From contig OZ255624.1 in assembly GCA_965276675.1 (NCBI GenBank), positions 3,844,001 through 3,908,000 of the forward strand: a DNA stretch of 64,000 nt, in the 5' to 3' direction. This document shows, one piece after another, positions 25,899-35,659 of the stretch. The translations under genes were made by a program, and so were the position numbers. This DNA is from G965276675 sp965276675. Lineage in GTDB: Bacteria > Acidobacteriota > Terriglobia > Terriglobales > Acidobacteriaceae. Each line of letters starts with the position of its first letter. Position 1 is the first letter of the stretch. The notes below the pieces were generated by a model that did no database searches, was not told the origin of the DNA, and saw nothing but the letters and a program-made list of their open reading frames with translations.

Positions 25899-27035
25899 AT
25901 GGACGAACAGGAAACGACCAACAAAACCCCCGAAGAAGAGCTCGATAAGACATTTCAAGAATTCATGAAAAAACCGACTACCTTGCCAAACGACTTGGTC
26001 ATTACATTGACCAACTTTGCGGACGAGCAAGATGCTCACCGCTGCGCTGATGCCGTGCGAGGCTATCTGGAAGTATTTGGGCGATTGATGGAACTGAGCC
26101 GTTTGGATCGGGTGTATATCACGTTCGATTATGAGGGAACATTAGCGTCTTTAGAATTGGGAACGGGCACCAATACAATTCTCAAACCCACGAACGATGA
26201 GGTTGCGACTGGCGTGGCGATGGCCCCGAGCGTATTGCGGGAAGATGGCTGGAAGTCCGTCATTGTTATTAACGCAGCCTACGCACGTACGCTTTCTTAT
26301 GAAAGGAGGGATTCGGACGGTGTGACCGAAGAGCAACTTGATGCTCTCAAAGCCGAAACCCTCCACACATTGGCGCACGAATGCGGCCATGTGCATGACC
26401 ACGCGATGCATTGGAAAAGTTTTCCCGTAGACACATACAGCAAAACATGGAGTGCGCTCGAATATCGTTTGAAAGAACCGGCGTTGGCCTGTTGGGGCGA
26501 ATATATTGCGGAATACCTAAGTGCAGGGTTCGGCAACAAGGATACTCTCGGGCACTATGAAAGCGCATTCTGTGAGAGGTTGCAGGCCGCCTGGCCGGCG
26601 ATCACAGCAGCCATTCGGCAATACCGAATGCACGGAAACATTGACCGGGTCATCAGCGAGGTTGGCTCTCAAATCCGACATATCGTTATCTACTCCGCCT
26701 ACATGATGGGTTATTTGGCCCACAACGAGCAGGAGCTGGACAGTGAAGCGCCGAAAGCCGTGCAGAGTACGAAGGACCATCCGGAGTTGGGAAGATTTGT
26801 CGAGCGTATTCAGAATGAACTGCATGGTCTCCACAAGCTTTACCCCGATTTCACAACTCTCGATGTTTTTTGCCCACTGAGCGAAGCCATTCACGATATG
26901 TACAAAGCGTCAGGATTGACTTTCATCGAGAACAGCGATGGGACACTTCGGGTAGAAATACCGCACAGGGCAGATACGTTGCCGGGTCTCGCCGAACAGC
27001 TTGCGTACCTTTCGAAGTCAACGCAGACCGATTGA
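25899..27035 (+). CDS. HExxH zinc-metallopeptidase-like protein, putative defence component
   Basis: About 378 residues. The segment LHTLAHECGHVHDHA has the zincin motif HExxH, and ACWGEYIAEYLSAG some 45 residues later offers a glutamate as a possible third ligand, as in gluzincins. The N-terminal part is charged and helical, and no signal peptide is present, so it should act in the cytoplasm. The ATG at 25899 has GGAG nine bases upstream; an ATG at 25863 lacks a ribosome site. It is flanked by the nuclease-like gene and the OLD nuclease on the same strand. Confidence 0.65.
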   Translation: MDEQETTNKTPEEELDKTFQEFMKKPTTLPNDLVITLTNFADEQDAHRCADAVRGYLEVFGRLMELSRLDRVYITFDYEGTLASLELGTGTNTILKPTNDEVATGVAMAPSVLREDGWKSVIVINAAYARTLSYERRDSDGVTEEQLDALKAETLHTLAHECGHVHDHAMHWKSFPVDTYSKTWSALEYRLKEPALACWGEYIAEYLSAGFGNKDTLGHYESAFCERLQAAWPAITAAIRQYRMHGNIDRVISEVGSQIRHIVIYSAYMMGYLAHNEQELDSEAPKAVQSTKDHPELGRFVERIQNELHGLHKLYPDFTTLDVFCPLSEAIHDMYKASGLTFIENSDGTLRVEIPHRADTLPGLAEQLAYLSKSTQTD

Positions 27036-27198
27036 TAGAACCAACCGACTAGATGTCGGCCCGGCATGCATGCGGGAAGAGGCGTGCTGAGTTGGTGTAT
27101 GCGCCAGCCGCTTGAGTTAATCGCAACTACGCCTCCGGGTCGCATTCCACGCAACGATGACCAGTATCATCGGTGTACGGGACATTTTTGGAGCTCAT

Positions 27199-29091
27199 GT
27201 GAAGGTTGTTCAGCTCGACATTAAGAACTTTCGCGGTATCGAATCGGCGCAACTGAAGTTCGACGGTCATGCATTACTGCTGGGCGGAAACAACGTCGGC
27301 AAGAGCACGATCTGCGAAGCTCTTGACTTGGTTTTAGGGCCAGACCGTATCTCCCGCTTTCCTCCCATCGAAGAGTATGACTTCTACAACGGAAAGTACC
27401 TTGAACCTGCCATGCTTGAGGGTGACAAGCCTGTTCCGATCGAACTTCGTGTCGAGGTCGTTCTGATCGAAGTGAGCCCAGAAGTCGAGAAACGATGCGC
27501 CACGCATCTTGAGTTCTGGCACGTCGCGGAGAAGCGCGTGCTCAACGAAGGTGAAGCCTCCGCCGTTACGCCGGGCACCGCCGTTTCCTGTCTGCGGCTC
27601 GAAACGGTGGGAGCGTACGACGTTGATGAGGACGAATTCAGTGCGACCACCTACTACACGCACAGCCCGGACGCCGTGGACGGAGAAAGGCAAGAAGTCC
27701 ATCGCAATATCAAGCGGCTTTTCGGATTTCTGTACCTGCGTGCCTTGCGAACGGGTAGCCGTGCGCTGAGCTTGGAACGAGGATCGCTTCTTGACATTCT
27801 TTTGCGGTTGCAGAAGGTAAGGACTGGCCTGTGGGAACAAGCGATTGCAAGGCTCAAGGGCTTGGACATTGAAAAGGATGCAGTAGAACTGGAGCCGGTG
27901 CTGACGGCCATCGAAGATAAGCTGTCCAGCTACGTATCCGCGAGCAAACCGGGCCGGAAAACGAAACTCTACATCTCACAGCTCACGCGGGAACACCTGC
28001 GCAAGACGATGGCGTTCTTTCTGGCCTTGCGTGACGACCAGGAAGCTGTACCGTTCCAACAAGCTGGCACAGGAACATTGAACACGCTGGTTTTGGCGTT
28101 GCTATCGTTCATTGCGGAGCTCAAGCCCGATTGCGTGATTTTTGCGATGGAGGAACCCGAGATCGCAGTGCAGCCGCATACGCAGCGGCGTATTGCAGAG
28201 TATCTGCTGACGAAGACCACGCAGGCCTTCGTTACCTCGCATTCGCCGTACGTGATTGAACGTTTCACTGCGGAGAATACCTATCTGCTCACTCGAACCA
28301 CGGGGAAGGGGCTGCAAGCGACGTGCGTTTCCGACGCCACAGGCCTCAAGGAAAACGACTACAAACGGTATGCGCGGCGTGGTCTGGCGGAGTGCATGTT
28401 GGGCAGGGGCGTGATTCTGGTGGAAGGTGTCACGGAATCCCATGCGTTGCCGGTGTTAGCGCGCTGTATGGAATCTCAGGATGCCGGTCTGCACCCCCTC
28501 GATCTCGCGGGCGTGACCATCTTTGACGCCGAAAGCGACGGTCAGATCCCGAAGTTCGCGACGTTTTTTCGCACGTTGGGCCTTAAGGCTTTCGGCTTTT
28601 ACGATTTGAAAGATAGAGACGCTGCGGAGAAAGCGAAGTTTGCGGTAGCGCTGGACGTCAACGAGGAGCATCTTTACAAAGGCTTTGAGCAGCTGATCGC
28701 GACTGAAGTCCCCGCAACGCGGCTACGCTCATTTCTACAAGGGCTGATCGATAACGGTCTGGACCTGGTTCAATACAAAGTTCCCGCTACGCTTCCAGCG
28801 GCCGATGCGGATATCCGCAAATTGGCATTGGCTGTGCTGTCGTCCACGAAGGGCGCAGGGTGGGCGATGCGACTCGTTGAGGAATGTGCTCCAGTCGAGC
28901 TTCCAGCAACAGCGGTGACCTTTTTGAAAAAAGTGTATGGCTTTTTTCCGCCACCTTCGCCACCTCCGCCACCTGGCCAACCTACACAACCTCCGACTGT
29001 TCCGCCACCGCCATCCGCACCGGGTTCACCACCGCCACCACCCGTACCGCCGCCGCCTCCACCGCCACCGCCACCGAAGGCAACGACATGA
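27199..29091 (+). CDS. OLD-family ATPase-TOPRIM endonuclease (GajA-like) with polyproline tail
   Basis: About 630 residues. Residues 1-40 hold the ABC-type ATPase start (LDIKNFRGIES, Walker A GGNNVGKST at 29-37). FAMEEPEIAVQPH is Walker B and TSHSPYVIERF the following switch histidine. A TOPRIM domain begins at ILVEGVTESHALPVL and continues through FGFYDLKDRD. Paired with a UvrD-like helicase, this is the class 2 OLD / Gabija GajA architecture. The last 50 residues are mostly proline. GTG at 27199 has TTGGAG five bases upstream and gives the usual family N-terminus. Confidence 0.85.
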   Translation: MKVVQLDIKNFRGIESAQLKFDGHALLLGGNNVGKSTICEALDLVLGPDRISRFPPIEEYDFYNGKYLEPAMLEGDKPVPIELRVEVVLIEVSPEVEKRCATHLEFWHVAEKRVLNEGEASAVTPGTAVSCLRLETVGAYDVDEDEFSATTYYTHSPDAVDGERQEVHRNIKRLFGFLYLRALRTGSRALSLERGSLLDILLRLQKVRTGLWEQAIARLKGLDIEKDAVELEPVLTAIEDKLSSYVSASKPGRKTKLYISQLTREHLRKTMAFFLALRDDQEAVPFQQAGTGTLNTLVLALLSFIAELKPDCVIFAMEEPEIAVQPHTQRRIAEYLLTKTTQAFVTSHSPYVIERFTAENTYLLTRTTGKGLQATCVSDATGLKENDYKRYARRGLAECMLGRGVILVEGVTESHALPVLARCMESQDAGLHPLDLAGVTIFDAESDGQIPKFATFFRTLGLKAFGFYDLKDRDAAEKAKFAVALDVNEEHLYKGFEQLIATEVPATRLRSFLQGLIDNGLDLVQYKVPATLPAADADIRKLALAVLSSTKGAGWAMRLVEECAPVELPATAVTFLKKVYGFFPPPSPPPPPGQPTQPPTVPPPPSAPGSPPPPPVPPPPPPPPPPKATT

Positions 29092-30845
29092 CGATTTGTG
29101 AAGAGCGGCAGAAATTGCTCGATTGCGGCGGTCACGCGCTTGTAACGGGTGGGCCCGGCAGTGGCAAGACGACGATTGCGCTCAAGAAAGCACTTTTACG
29201 CATACAGCGCGGCATGTTGCCTGGGCAGTCGGTGCTCTTTCTCAGCTTCTCGCGTTCAGCGGTTGCCAGAATCGTCGAAGCCTCACGCTTGCAGCTAGCC
29301 AGAGAGGATCGCGCGCTTCTTAACGTGCAAACATTCCATTCGTTCTTCTGGGACCTTCTCAAGTCACACTCCTATCTTCTCGGCACACCACGTTCCATTC
29401 GCATCCTGATGCCACAAGACGAACGGATTCGAAGCGAAGGCATCCGCAGTGGTAAGGAGCCGGAGAAGTGGGAAGCGTGGCTGCAGCAACGCGAACAGAT
29501 TTACTTGAACGAAGGGCTGATAGCGTTCGATCTCTTTGCTCCGAAAGCGGCTGTGTTGCTGGAGCAATGTCCGTTGCTAAGACGCTTAACCGCAGAGAGG
29601 TTTCCTCTGGTGATTGTGGACGAAGCCCAGGATACCGGGCCGGACGCTTGGCGATGTGTTGAGCTGTTGGCGCCCATGACCCAGGTGATTTGCCTAGCTG
29701 ACCTCGAACAGCAGATTTTCGATTATCTGCCTGGCATTGGTCCGGAGCGGATTGAGGCCATCAAACATGCGCTAACGCCGGTCGAAGTCGAACTTGGGTC
29801 GCAGAACATGCGAAGTCCCGACTCCGAAATTGCTGAATTTGGTAGGGACATCCTGGCGGGTAAAGCGAAGCGGAGCGGATATAAAGGCGTCTCCTCGCTT
29901 TCTTTCGCACGGACGGCAAACTTCAGCGGTGTCATGCGCCAAGCACTCGGGTGTCTGAAGCGAACGATTCGGAGCGAAACAAAACAGTGGCCGAAGACGA
30001 TAGCCGTCCTGGTCCCTTCTGGCGGCGAGGCCACCAAAGTTTCTACGAGCTTGAACAGTGGCGAGAAGCCGGTCACGCACAAGCTGATGTTCGACGAAGA
30101 TGAAGCTCGGTTGGCAGCGCGGTTTGCTGCCTACCTTTTGGAACCACGCGAAGGTATGTCCGAAGGACAGCAGGTGGCGGAGGCACTTCTCTTGCTTGCC
30201 GATCTCAAGAAAGCATCCGGATCAAATTCGACGGTTCGGCAACTGACAGGCTGGGCGACAAAGTGCCTCGCGGGTAGTATCAGCAACGCAGCTCAAGTGA
30301 ACGCAATCCGCAATTTGCTCGGTGCGTTGACCACGAACAGCTTTACCGGCAATCCGGCCAAGGACTGGCTTTTGGTTAAACAGAAGTTGCGCGAGTCGGG
30401 TGATGGCCTGTTGGGGCAGGTGGCACAGCATTTGGATTATCTGGTCGCGTTCAATCGAGGGAAGCGCATTGGTGCGAACCTTACCGCAGCATGGGAGACC
30501 AGCCAGACGTACATGCGGGCTCGAGAAGCGTTAGATGCAGCACTCACGCAAGACCTCATTTTGGATGGCGTAGACGACCCCGACGGCATCCAGGTCATGA
30601 CGGTGCATAAAGCTAAAGGAAAACAGTTCGATGGCGTGATCGTGGTTCGGCGCGAAACGCACAACGGAGTTGGGCTTGTATCGAATCTTGTTTGGCGGGG
30701 CGATACGGCGCCATATCGACGGAGCCGAAAAATCCTAATGGTGGCTGTAACAAGGGCAAAGGTGCATACGCTTATGGTCCAGCAAGTATGGCCGGGGTGC
30801 CCCATCATGGATGGGTACAACCTTCAGTCTGCCTATGACGTTTAG
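29088..30845 (+). CDS. UvrD/Rep-like SF1 helicase (GajB-like)
   Basis: A 585-residue superfamily 1 helicase. Motif I TGGPGSGKTT lies near residue 20, motif Ia LFLSFSRSAV, NVQTFHSFFW, motif II VIVDEAQDTGPDA, motif V MTVHKAKGKQFDGVIV and motif VI MVAVTRAKVH. Its ATG overlaps the OLD nuclease stop as ATGA, so the pair is translated together. In Gabija systems GajB joins GajA to cut and degrade phage DNA. It is longer than the usual GajB of roughly 490 residues. Confidence 0.85.
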   Translation: MTICEERQKLLDCGGHALVTGGPGSGKTTIALKKALLRIQRGMLPGQSVLFLSFSRSAVARIVEASRLQLAREDRALLNVQTFHSFFWDLLKSHSYLLGTPRSIRILMPQDERIRSEGIRSGKEPEKWEAWLQQREQIYLNEGLIAFDLFAPKAAVLLEQCPLLRRLTAERFPLVIVDEAQDTGPDAWRCVELLAPMTQVICLADLEQQIFDYLPGIGPERIEAIKHALTPVEVELGSQNMRSPDSEIAEFGRDILAGKAKRSGYKGVSSLSFARTANFSGVMRQALGCLKRTIRSETKQWPKTIAVLVPSGGEATKVSTSLNSGEKPVTHKLMFDEDEARLAARFAAYLLEPREGMSEGQQVAEALLLLADLKKASGSNSTVRQLTGWATKCLAGSISNAAQVNAIRNLLGALTTNSFTGNPAKDWLLVKQKLRESGDGLLGQVAQHLDYLVAFNRGKRIGANLTAAWETSQTYMRAREALDAALTQDLILDGVDDPDGIQVMTVHKAKGKQFDGVIVVRRETHNGVGLVSNLVWRGDTAPYRRSRKILMVAVTRAKVHTLMVQQVWPGCPIMDGYNLQSAYDV

Positions 30846-30874
30846 GTAGACGTGGTATCCAAGCGCGAATCCGG

Positions 30875-33649
30875 TCAGAGACCGAGACCTAAACCTGAGC
30901 TCATCACTTGATTCTTATTTTGTGGAAGCTGCATAGTCACGCTTCCTACGGGCTTTCTTCCAAGATCAACTGCCGACGCTTTGGTGACATCGTGCGAGAG
31001 GCGATCCACTAATGAAGCAGCATCGTTCGTGAAGATCTGCGCCTCGTGAGAAGCTCTTGAAACGGACACATATGCAAACCGATTGTTAAGAAGCTCTGGA
31101 TGTACTTCAGTGTCCATGTTCACAAGGACGCGGTGCGATGTGAGTCCCTGTGAGCTGTGCGAGGTAACAGCGTAGCCGTGGTCGAGGTGTCGCATTTCAC
31201 GAGGATCGAACTCAAGCAATCTGTTCTTTTGGTCGTCCATGCGGACGGTAAACCGTCCGTCTTTGGCGATAGCGTGGATGGAGCCAAGATCACGATTGGC
31301 AATCCCGAGGGCGCGGTTGGGTGCGGTGAAGGCGACGCGATCTCCGCTGGAGAAACCAACTTCTTTCTCCACATAGGCGGAGATGCCCCGTAGCCGAGCC
31401 GGGTCGTAGGTGACTTGCTGACCGTCCGGTCGCTCAACTGTGAGGAGGTTCAGTTCTGGGTTTGTTGTGGTGACCCGGGCATAGCTTCCGCGTTGTAAAC
31501 CGTGTTCTTTGCTTCCCTTTGTGTAATGTAGAACGTCGCCAGGTAGGTAGCGAGCTGCCCAACGTCGGTCCGCTCCTGTCATATCGTTGCGCAGAATCAG
31601 AACACCGACGATGTGATCTGTCTTTCCGATAATGTCGCGGCTTTTCAGCTCTTCCCGGACGACCTGATTGATTGCACGGCGAGACTCATTGTCGGGAGAG
31701 ACTATGAGCGTTCCCTTCGGACTGTCGGCGTACTGTTTTGCAATTGTGGCGATCCGCTGTCGCGTCTCGGGAATCTCGGAAATGCGGCCGTGCTCTCTTA
31801 ACAAGTGAATGCCGTCTGCGGTTTGAGCTCGTGAAAGATATTCCACGGCCTTCAGGAGTCCGGGATCGCGTTGGCGTACGATCTGGTCGAGTTGCGCAGT
31901 CTTCATGCCGGCTTGCTGAAGCTGTTCGAAGGGTTTTCCGGCGTCAACACCCTGGTGCTGCCGGATGTCGCCGATCAGGAGCACCCGGTCTTGGGGTTCA
32001 AGGCGCCGCAGGAAATCACGCATCTGTTGCGTGGAAGCAAGGGAAGATTCGTCCACCATGTATAGGTGCTTCTGCGGCGGCATATCGGAACGTTCGCTGC
32101 TTGCGAGGAAGCGCTGTAGCGTGTCCGCTGATATTCCCGCGTCACGAAGCTGACGCGCCGCGCGGGAAGTCGGCGCAAAGCCCTCCACGACATACCCACT
32201 CTGCTCCGCTCCTGAACGGATGCTCGCCAAGGTCGTCGTTTTGCCCGAACCGGCCACGCCCTGCAAGCCTTGGATTTGGTCGCGCGACGTGAGGACTTCT
32301 TCGATTGTTCTCCGTTGGGCCTGATTCAAATCTGGACGAGCCTCAGTCAACGGAATGGCCTGCTGCACGTTCATGATCTGTTGACCACGACCTTGGCCCT
32401 TCAGCACCTTTTCGGCGATCTCCTTTTCTGCACTGATGGTGGCCGCGGTCGTGAAGCGTCGTCCGCTTCCATGCTTCTCAGACTGGACGGCGCGGAACTC
32501 GCCGGAAGCAATGCGCGCATCGAAACTGGCGCGGATCTGCGGATGAGTGACCTCACCCATTCCACGGCGCAAAGCGTCCCGCAGAATGGCTCTCTCATCG
32601 AGAACGGCCTCCCGCTCGAACCCACGGTCGCGGGCAAAGGTCAGAGCCGAGTGCGCAGATTTGCTTCGATCTTCTGCACTCATCTCCTGGACCGGACCTC
32701 GACTTCGCTCTCTGGCGACTCGAACTACATCCTCTGCCTGGTTGCCGAACTCCGCTGCAATCTGCCGGTGCGCGGCAAGCACTTTCTCTGGAGACATGAT
32801 GACTTTGCCGTCGCGGGTATTGTGGGCTGCAATCTGAGCTGCAGCTGGGCCAGTGAACCCGCTGCGGGCGAGTGCTTCCTCGATTTGCTGCCGACGCGGG
32901 CTAGACGCGTCGAGGTATTCTTGGGTGTACCCCTTGATTTCCGGAGCTCCACTTTTGCCCGCTTCGATTTCGTATCCAAGACTGCGAAGCTGGTAGGTGA
33001 GATGGGACTGATAGACGGCAGTCGCATAGCTTTGTGTAGCGAAAAAGCCACGCTCCTGAAGGGCTCTTGTCTGCCCGTTCTCCCGTTCCGTCATGTTGAA
33101 AATTACCGAATGCGTATGGAGTTGGGGCGCGGCGTAACCGTTCACTGGACGGGCTGTATCGTGCTCGAACGTGGCCGCAACGAAGCGCCCCGTGGTCTCT
33201 GGCGCCTGATTGCCGCCGATCCGTGCCTGCGTGTATCGCTCCAGCTCGTCTAGCGCGAACTTGACGGATTCCCGGTGCGCGTTACGCACGCGGTCGTCGC
33301 CACCGACAAGTGCCGTCAGGGAAACGGACTTGGGAGCGCTGAACGTCGCATCCCAGCCTGCTCGATGCTCCACCGGGGCTACTGTTTTGCCGTCCTCGGT
33401 TTCATACTGCCGTACGGCACGATGCCGGACCAACTGCTTACCTGTTTCTGGATGCTGGCCTTGAGAAAGCCGCGCAAATTCCGGCGCGCCTACAGCTCCA
33501 TCCAGGCCGAAACTGGCAGCCAGCTTACCGTGCCATTCGCCCTTGATCGTGTCACCTTGTTTCCAATAGTTTTGCTCGGCGGCAGTGAACTCCTTGGCGT
33601 GATAGGTCTGCGCCTGAGTCGCTGAGAGCGGCTTGGAGATGGTGAGCAT
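30875..33649 (-). CDS. MobF-type conjugative relaxase (TrwC/TraI-like)
   Basis: A 924-residue relaxase-helicase. The N-terminal TrwC domain has tyrosines near 16 and 28, FEHDTAR (His163) and the metal-binding QLHTHSVIFN (His178 and His180). The helicase half has Walker A GVAGSGKTT (464-472), MVDESS and GYAVTSHSSQG. It would nick the oriT strand covalently and unwind it for transfer. It is the third gene after the small relaxosome protein and the coupling protein, matching the R388 trwA-trwB-trwC order. It converges with the helicase of the defence-like cluster. Confidence 0.93.
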   Translation of the reverse strand: MLTISKPLSATQAQTYHAKEFTAAEQNYWKQGDTIKGEWHGKLAASFGLDGAVGAPEFARLSQGQHPETGKQLVRHRAVRQYETEDGKTVAPVEHRAGWDATFSAPKSVSLTALVGGDDRVRNAHRESVKFALDELERYTQARIGGNQAPETTGRFVAATFEHDTARPVNGYAAPQLHTHSVIFNMTERENGQTRALQERGFFATQSYATAVYQSHLTYQLRSLGYEIEAGKSGAPEIKGYTQEYLDASSPRRQQIEEALARSGFTGPAAAQIAAHNTRDGKVIMSPEKVLAAHRQIAAEFGNQAEDVVRVARERSRGPVQEMSAEDRSKSAHSALTFARDRGFEREAVLDERAILRDALRRGMGEVTHPQIRASFDARIASGEFRAVQSEKHGSGRRFTTAATISAEKEIAEKVLKGQGRGQQIMNVQQAIPLTEARPDLNQAQRRTIEEVLTSRDQIQGLQGVAGSGKTTTLASIRSGAEQSGYVVEGFAPTSRAARQLRDAGISADTLQRFLASSERSDMPPQKHLYMVDESSLASTQQMRDFLRRLEPQDRVLLIGDIRQHQGVDAGKPFEQLQQAGMKTAQLDQIVRQRDPGLLKAVEYLSRAQTADGIHLLREHGRISEIPETRQRIATIAKQYADSPKGTLIVSPDNESRRAINQVVREELKSRDIIGKTDHIVGVLILRNDMTGADRRWAARYLPGDVLHYTKGSKEHGLQRGSYARVTTTNPELNLLTVERPDGQQVTYDPARLRGISAYVEKEVGFSSGDRVAFTAPNRALGIANRDLGSIHAIAKDGRFTVRMDDQKNRLLEFDPREMRHLDHGYAVTSHSSQGLTSHRVLVNMDTEVHPELLNNRFAYVSVSRASHEAQIFTNDAASLVDRLSHDVTKASAVDLGRKPVGSVTMQLPQNKNQVMSSGLGLGL

Positions 33650-33658
33650 CAGCTTCTG

Positions 33659-35656
33659 TTATCCGCGCAAAATGAGGTTCTGGGTTTCGTCGGCGTCCGG
33701 TTCAAGCTCGGTTTCAGGTTCGACCTGCGCTATCTCCGCAGACACGCTGGCTTGTGGCGAACTTCCCTGGTCGGGCACTTGCTTGAGTTCAACGGGTGTC
33801 GGGGATGCGCCGGGTCGGCTCCGGGGTTGGTACGGGAGTGTTTCATCTGGCCGTTCGCGCTTCTCGAAGCCGCTCGCAACCACGGGCATATCGAAGTATG
33901 GAAACGAGAAGCGCGTGACGTAGTTTTGGTACTTCATATAGGCGTGCAAGTCGGCCAGCCCGGAGATTTCCGATTCCAGAACCAATGGCTCAACTTGCCT
34001 ATCCAGCGCAAAGTTCCGCCCGGCGCGAGTGCCATCGAAGTGAGTTTCGCGTAGGCGCTCAATCTCGACTTTCCCGATGAACTCGCTTACCCATTGGCCG
34101 GCCTTTGGCTCTTTGGTGGTGAGCCAGACACTGGTCGCCGGCTGAGAGAGCATGACCTCCGCGAGGTGGCCGTATAGGAATTCGAGCTGCGCCTTACCCT
34201 GGAAGCCAAGTACGACTGGATTCTTGCTTTTGCGCGCCTCTGTTATGGCTGTGTGGAGCTGCGGTAACTTCTGCAGGCTGGCGAGCTCGTCGATTACGAA
34301 CCAAACTCGCTTCTGGGCCTCGGTTGGCTCGTTGAGAAGACGCAAGACGAGCCAATCTATCCATAGACTCTGGAGCGGCCGCAACGCCTCGCGCTCGGCG
34401 GGAAGCGATGTGAGGAAGATCCATCCCTGACGCTTTTCCGCCCATTCCGTGGCTGTCCATTCACTCTCGGCTTCGGTGCGCTTTGGCAACAAACGGAGGC
34501 TATCTGCGATCAATCCCAATGACGCCAGGACACCCGCCCGTTGCTGGTGTGCCCGTGAGTCGATGAGATGCGCGTGCTCGGTTCCTTTCAGACGACGATC
34601 GATCTCCTCTGGGTTCGACATCCACTCGACCAGCTCCTCCGGCGATGGCCCGTAGGCCATCAAGAACGCAAAGATCTTCTGTGGCGATTCGATGAAGAAC
34701 TCACCTTTTTTGTCCTGCGGCGGCTGGAACAACGAAGTGGCCAGCGCCTTTGCTTCTGAACGGCTGCGCAGCTCATCCGCTGGGCTCCAGTAGGGGCATC
34801 GCTTGTCCAAAGGATTGAGGATGACGTCGCCACGCGAAGGGTCGTAAAAGCGCTTCACAAACTCACGCGCCGGGTCATAGACGATGGCGGAGTCTCCTCT
34901 ACTGCGCACCTGACGAAGCACCTGAAAAATCAGAGCGGACTTGCCCGCGCCTGTGTCTCCGATGATTTGCATGTGCTGCGCTTCGGCACGGGCCGGGATG
35001 CGAAGCATCGGTTTTAGACCGTCGATTCTGAAACCGATGCCATCTCCCTCGACGGTGTGATTGAACTCCTTCGGGGTAAGCATCTCCGGCCCCTTCAACC
35101 TGCGGCCATACCTAAGGCGCTTCTGGCGTCTGATATCCGCCACAATCGCGAAAGGGAACACGCCGAAGAATAGTGCCAGGCCACCGAAAAGGGGCACTTG
35201 AAAGAATGCAAGCAGATTGCTACCGCCGTACACAGTCGCTTGAAGATAGTCACGCAGCCGTGAATCAATATAGCTTCGTTGTGGCCCTCGGATCAGTATC
35301 TCGTTGGCTTGTCCGTACCGGTTTGGGGTGAGCGTAAGCGGGATGGGCTGCCCGTTGGGCTGCGGTGTACGGCCCAGCGAGACATCCTCGTTCATCGCGG
35401 GCCGGGGCGTGCTTTTGCCGTCGGCAACGAAGAGCATTCGATAGTCGCTGCGGTGTTTCGGAACAAACTGGGCGAACGCTGAGGTGCGCTCGAAGACCGG
35501 CAAGTAATATCGTTGCAGCGGAGCGGCAAGATGGATGCGTGTGCAGACGAAGACGAAGGTCAAGAAAGCAGAGAGAAAGAAAGCGGAGTAGGTGTAGACC
35601 GGCATGTGCCGGGGCCATACGATCGATTCCTTGCGGCCCCAATTCGTAGTAGGCAT
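33659..35656 (-). CDS. Type IV coupling protein (TrwB/TraD/VirD4 family)
   Basis: A 665-residue inner-membrane ATPase. Two transmembrane segments (about 20-45 and 147-172) flank a periplasmic loop, followed by the cytoplasmic hexamer domain with Walker A GDTGAGKS (233-240) and Walker B VWFVIDELASL. The C-terminal 90 residues are Pro/Glu-rich and probably disordered. It links the relaxosome to the secretion channel. It lies 10 bases upstream of the relaxase gene and three bases downstream of the small relaxosome gene, a tight operon. Confidence 0.92.
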   Translation of the reverse strand: MPTTNWGRKESIVWPRHMPVYTYSAFFLSAFLTFVFVCTRIHLAAPLQRYYLPVFERTSAFAQFVPKHRSDYRMLFVADGKSTPRPAMNEDVSLGRTPQPNGQPIPLTLTPNRYGQANEILIRGPQRSYIDSRLRDYLQATVYGGSNLLAFFQVPLFGGLALFFGVFPFAIVADIRRQKRLRYGRRLKGPEMLTPKEFNHTVEGDGIGFRIDGLKPMLRIPARAEAQHMQIIGDTGAGKSALIFQVLRQVRSRGDSAIVYDPAREFVKRFYDPSRGDVILNPLDKRCPYWSPADELRSRSEAKALATSLFQPPQDKKGEFFIESPQKIFAFLMAYGPSPEELVEWMSNPEEIDRRLKGTEHAHLIDSRAHQQRAGVLASLGLIADSLRLLPKRTEAESEWTATEWAEKRQGWIFLTSLPAEREALRPLQSLWIDWLVLRLLNEPTEAQKRVWFVIDELASLQKLPQLHTAITEARKSKNPVVLGFQGKAQLEFLYGHLAEVMLSQPATSVWLTTKEPKAGQWVSEFIGKVEIERLRETHFDGTRAGRNFALDRQVEPLVLESEISGLADLHAYMKYQNYVTRFSFPYFDMPVVASGFEKRERPDETLPYQPRSRPGASPTPVELKQVPDQGSSPQASVSAEIAQVEPETELEPDADETQNLILRG

Positions 35657-35659
35657 GGC

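Noticed and set aside
28884..29087. N-terminal extension of the UvrD-like helicase
   Set aside because: It is a Ser/Thr/Ala-rich shadow of the polyproline region; the true start overlaps the upstream stop at ATGA.
28770..29135. Minus-strand glycine-rich open frame
   Set aside because: It is the antisense of the polyproline-coding end of the OLD nuclease; low complexity only.
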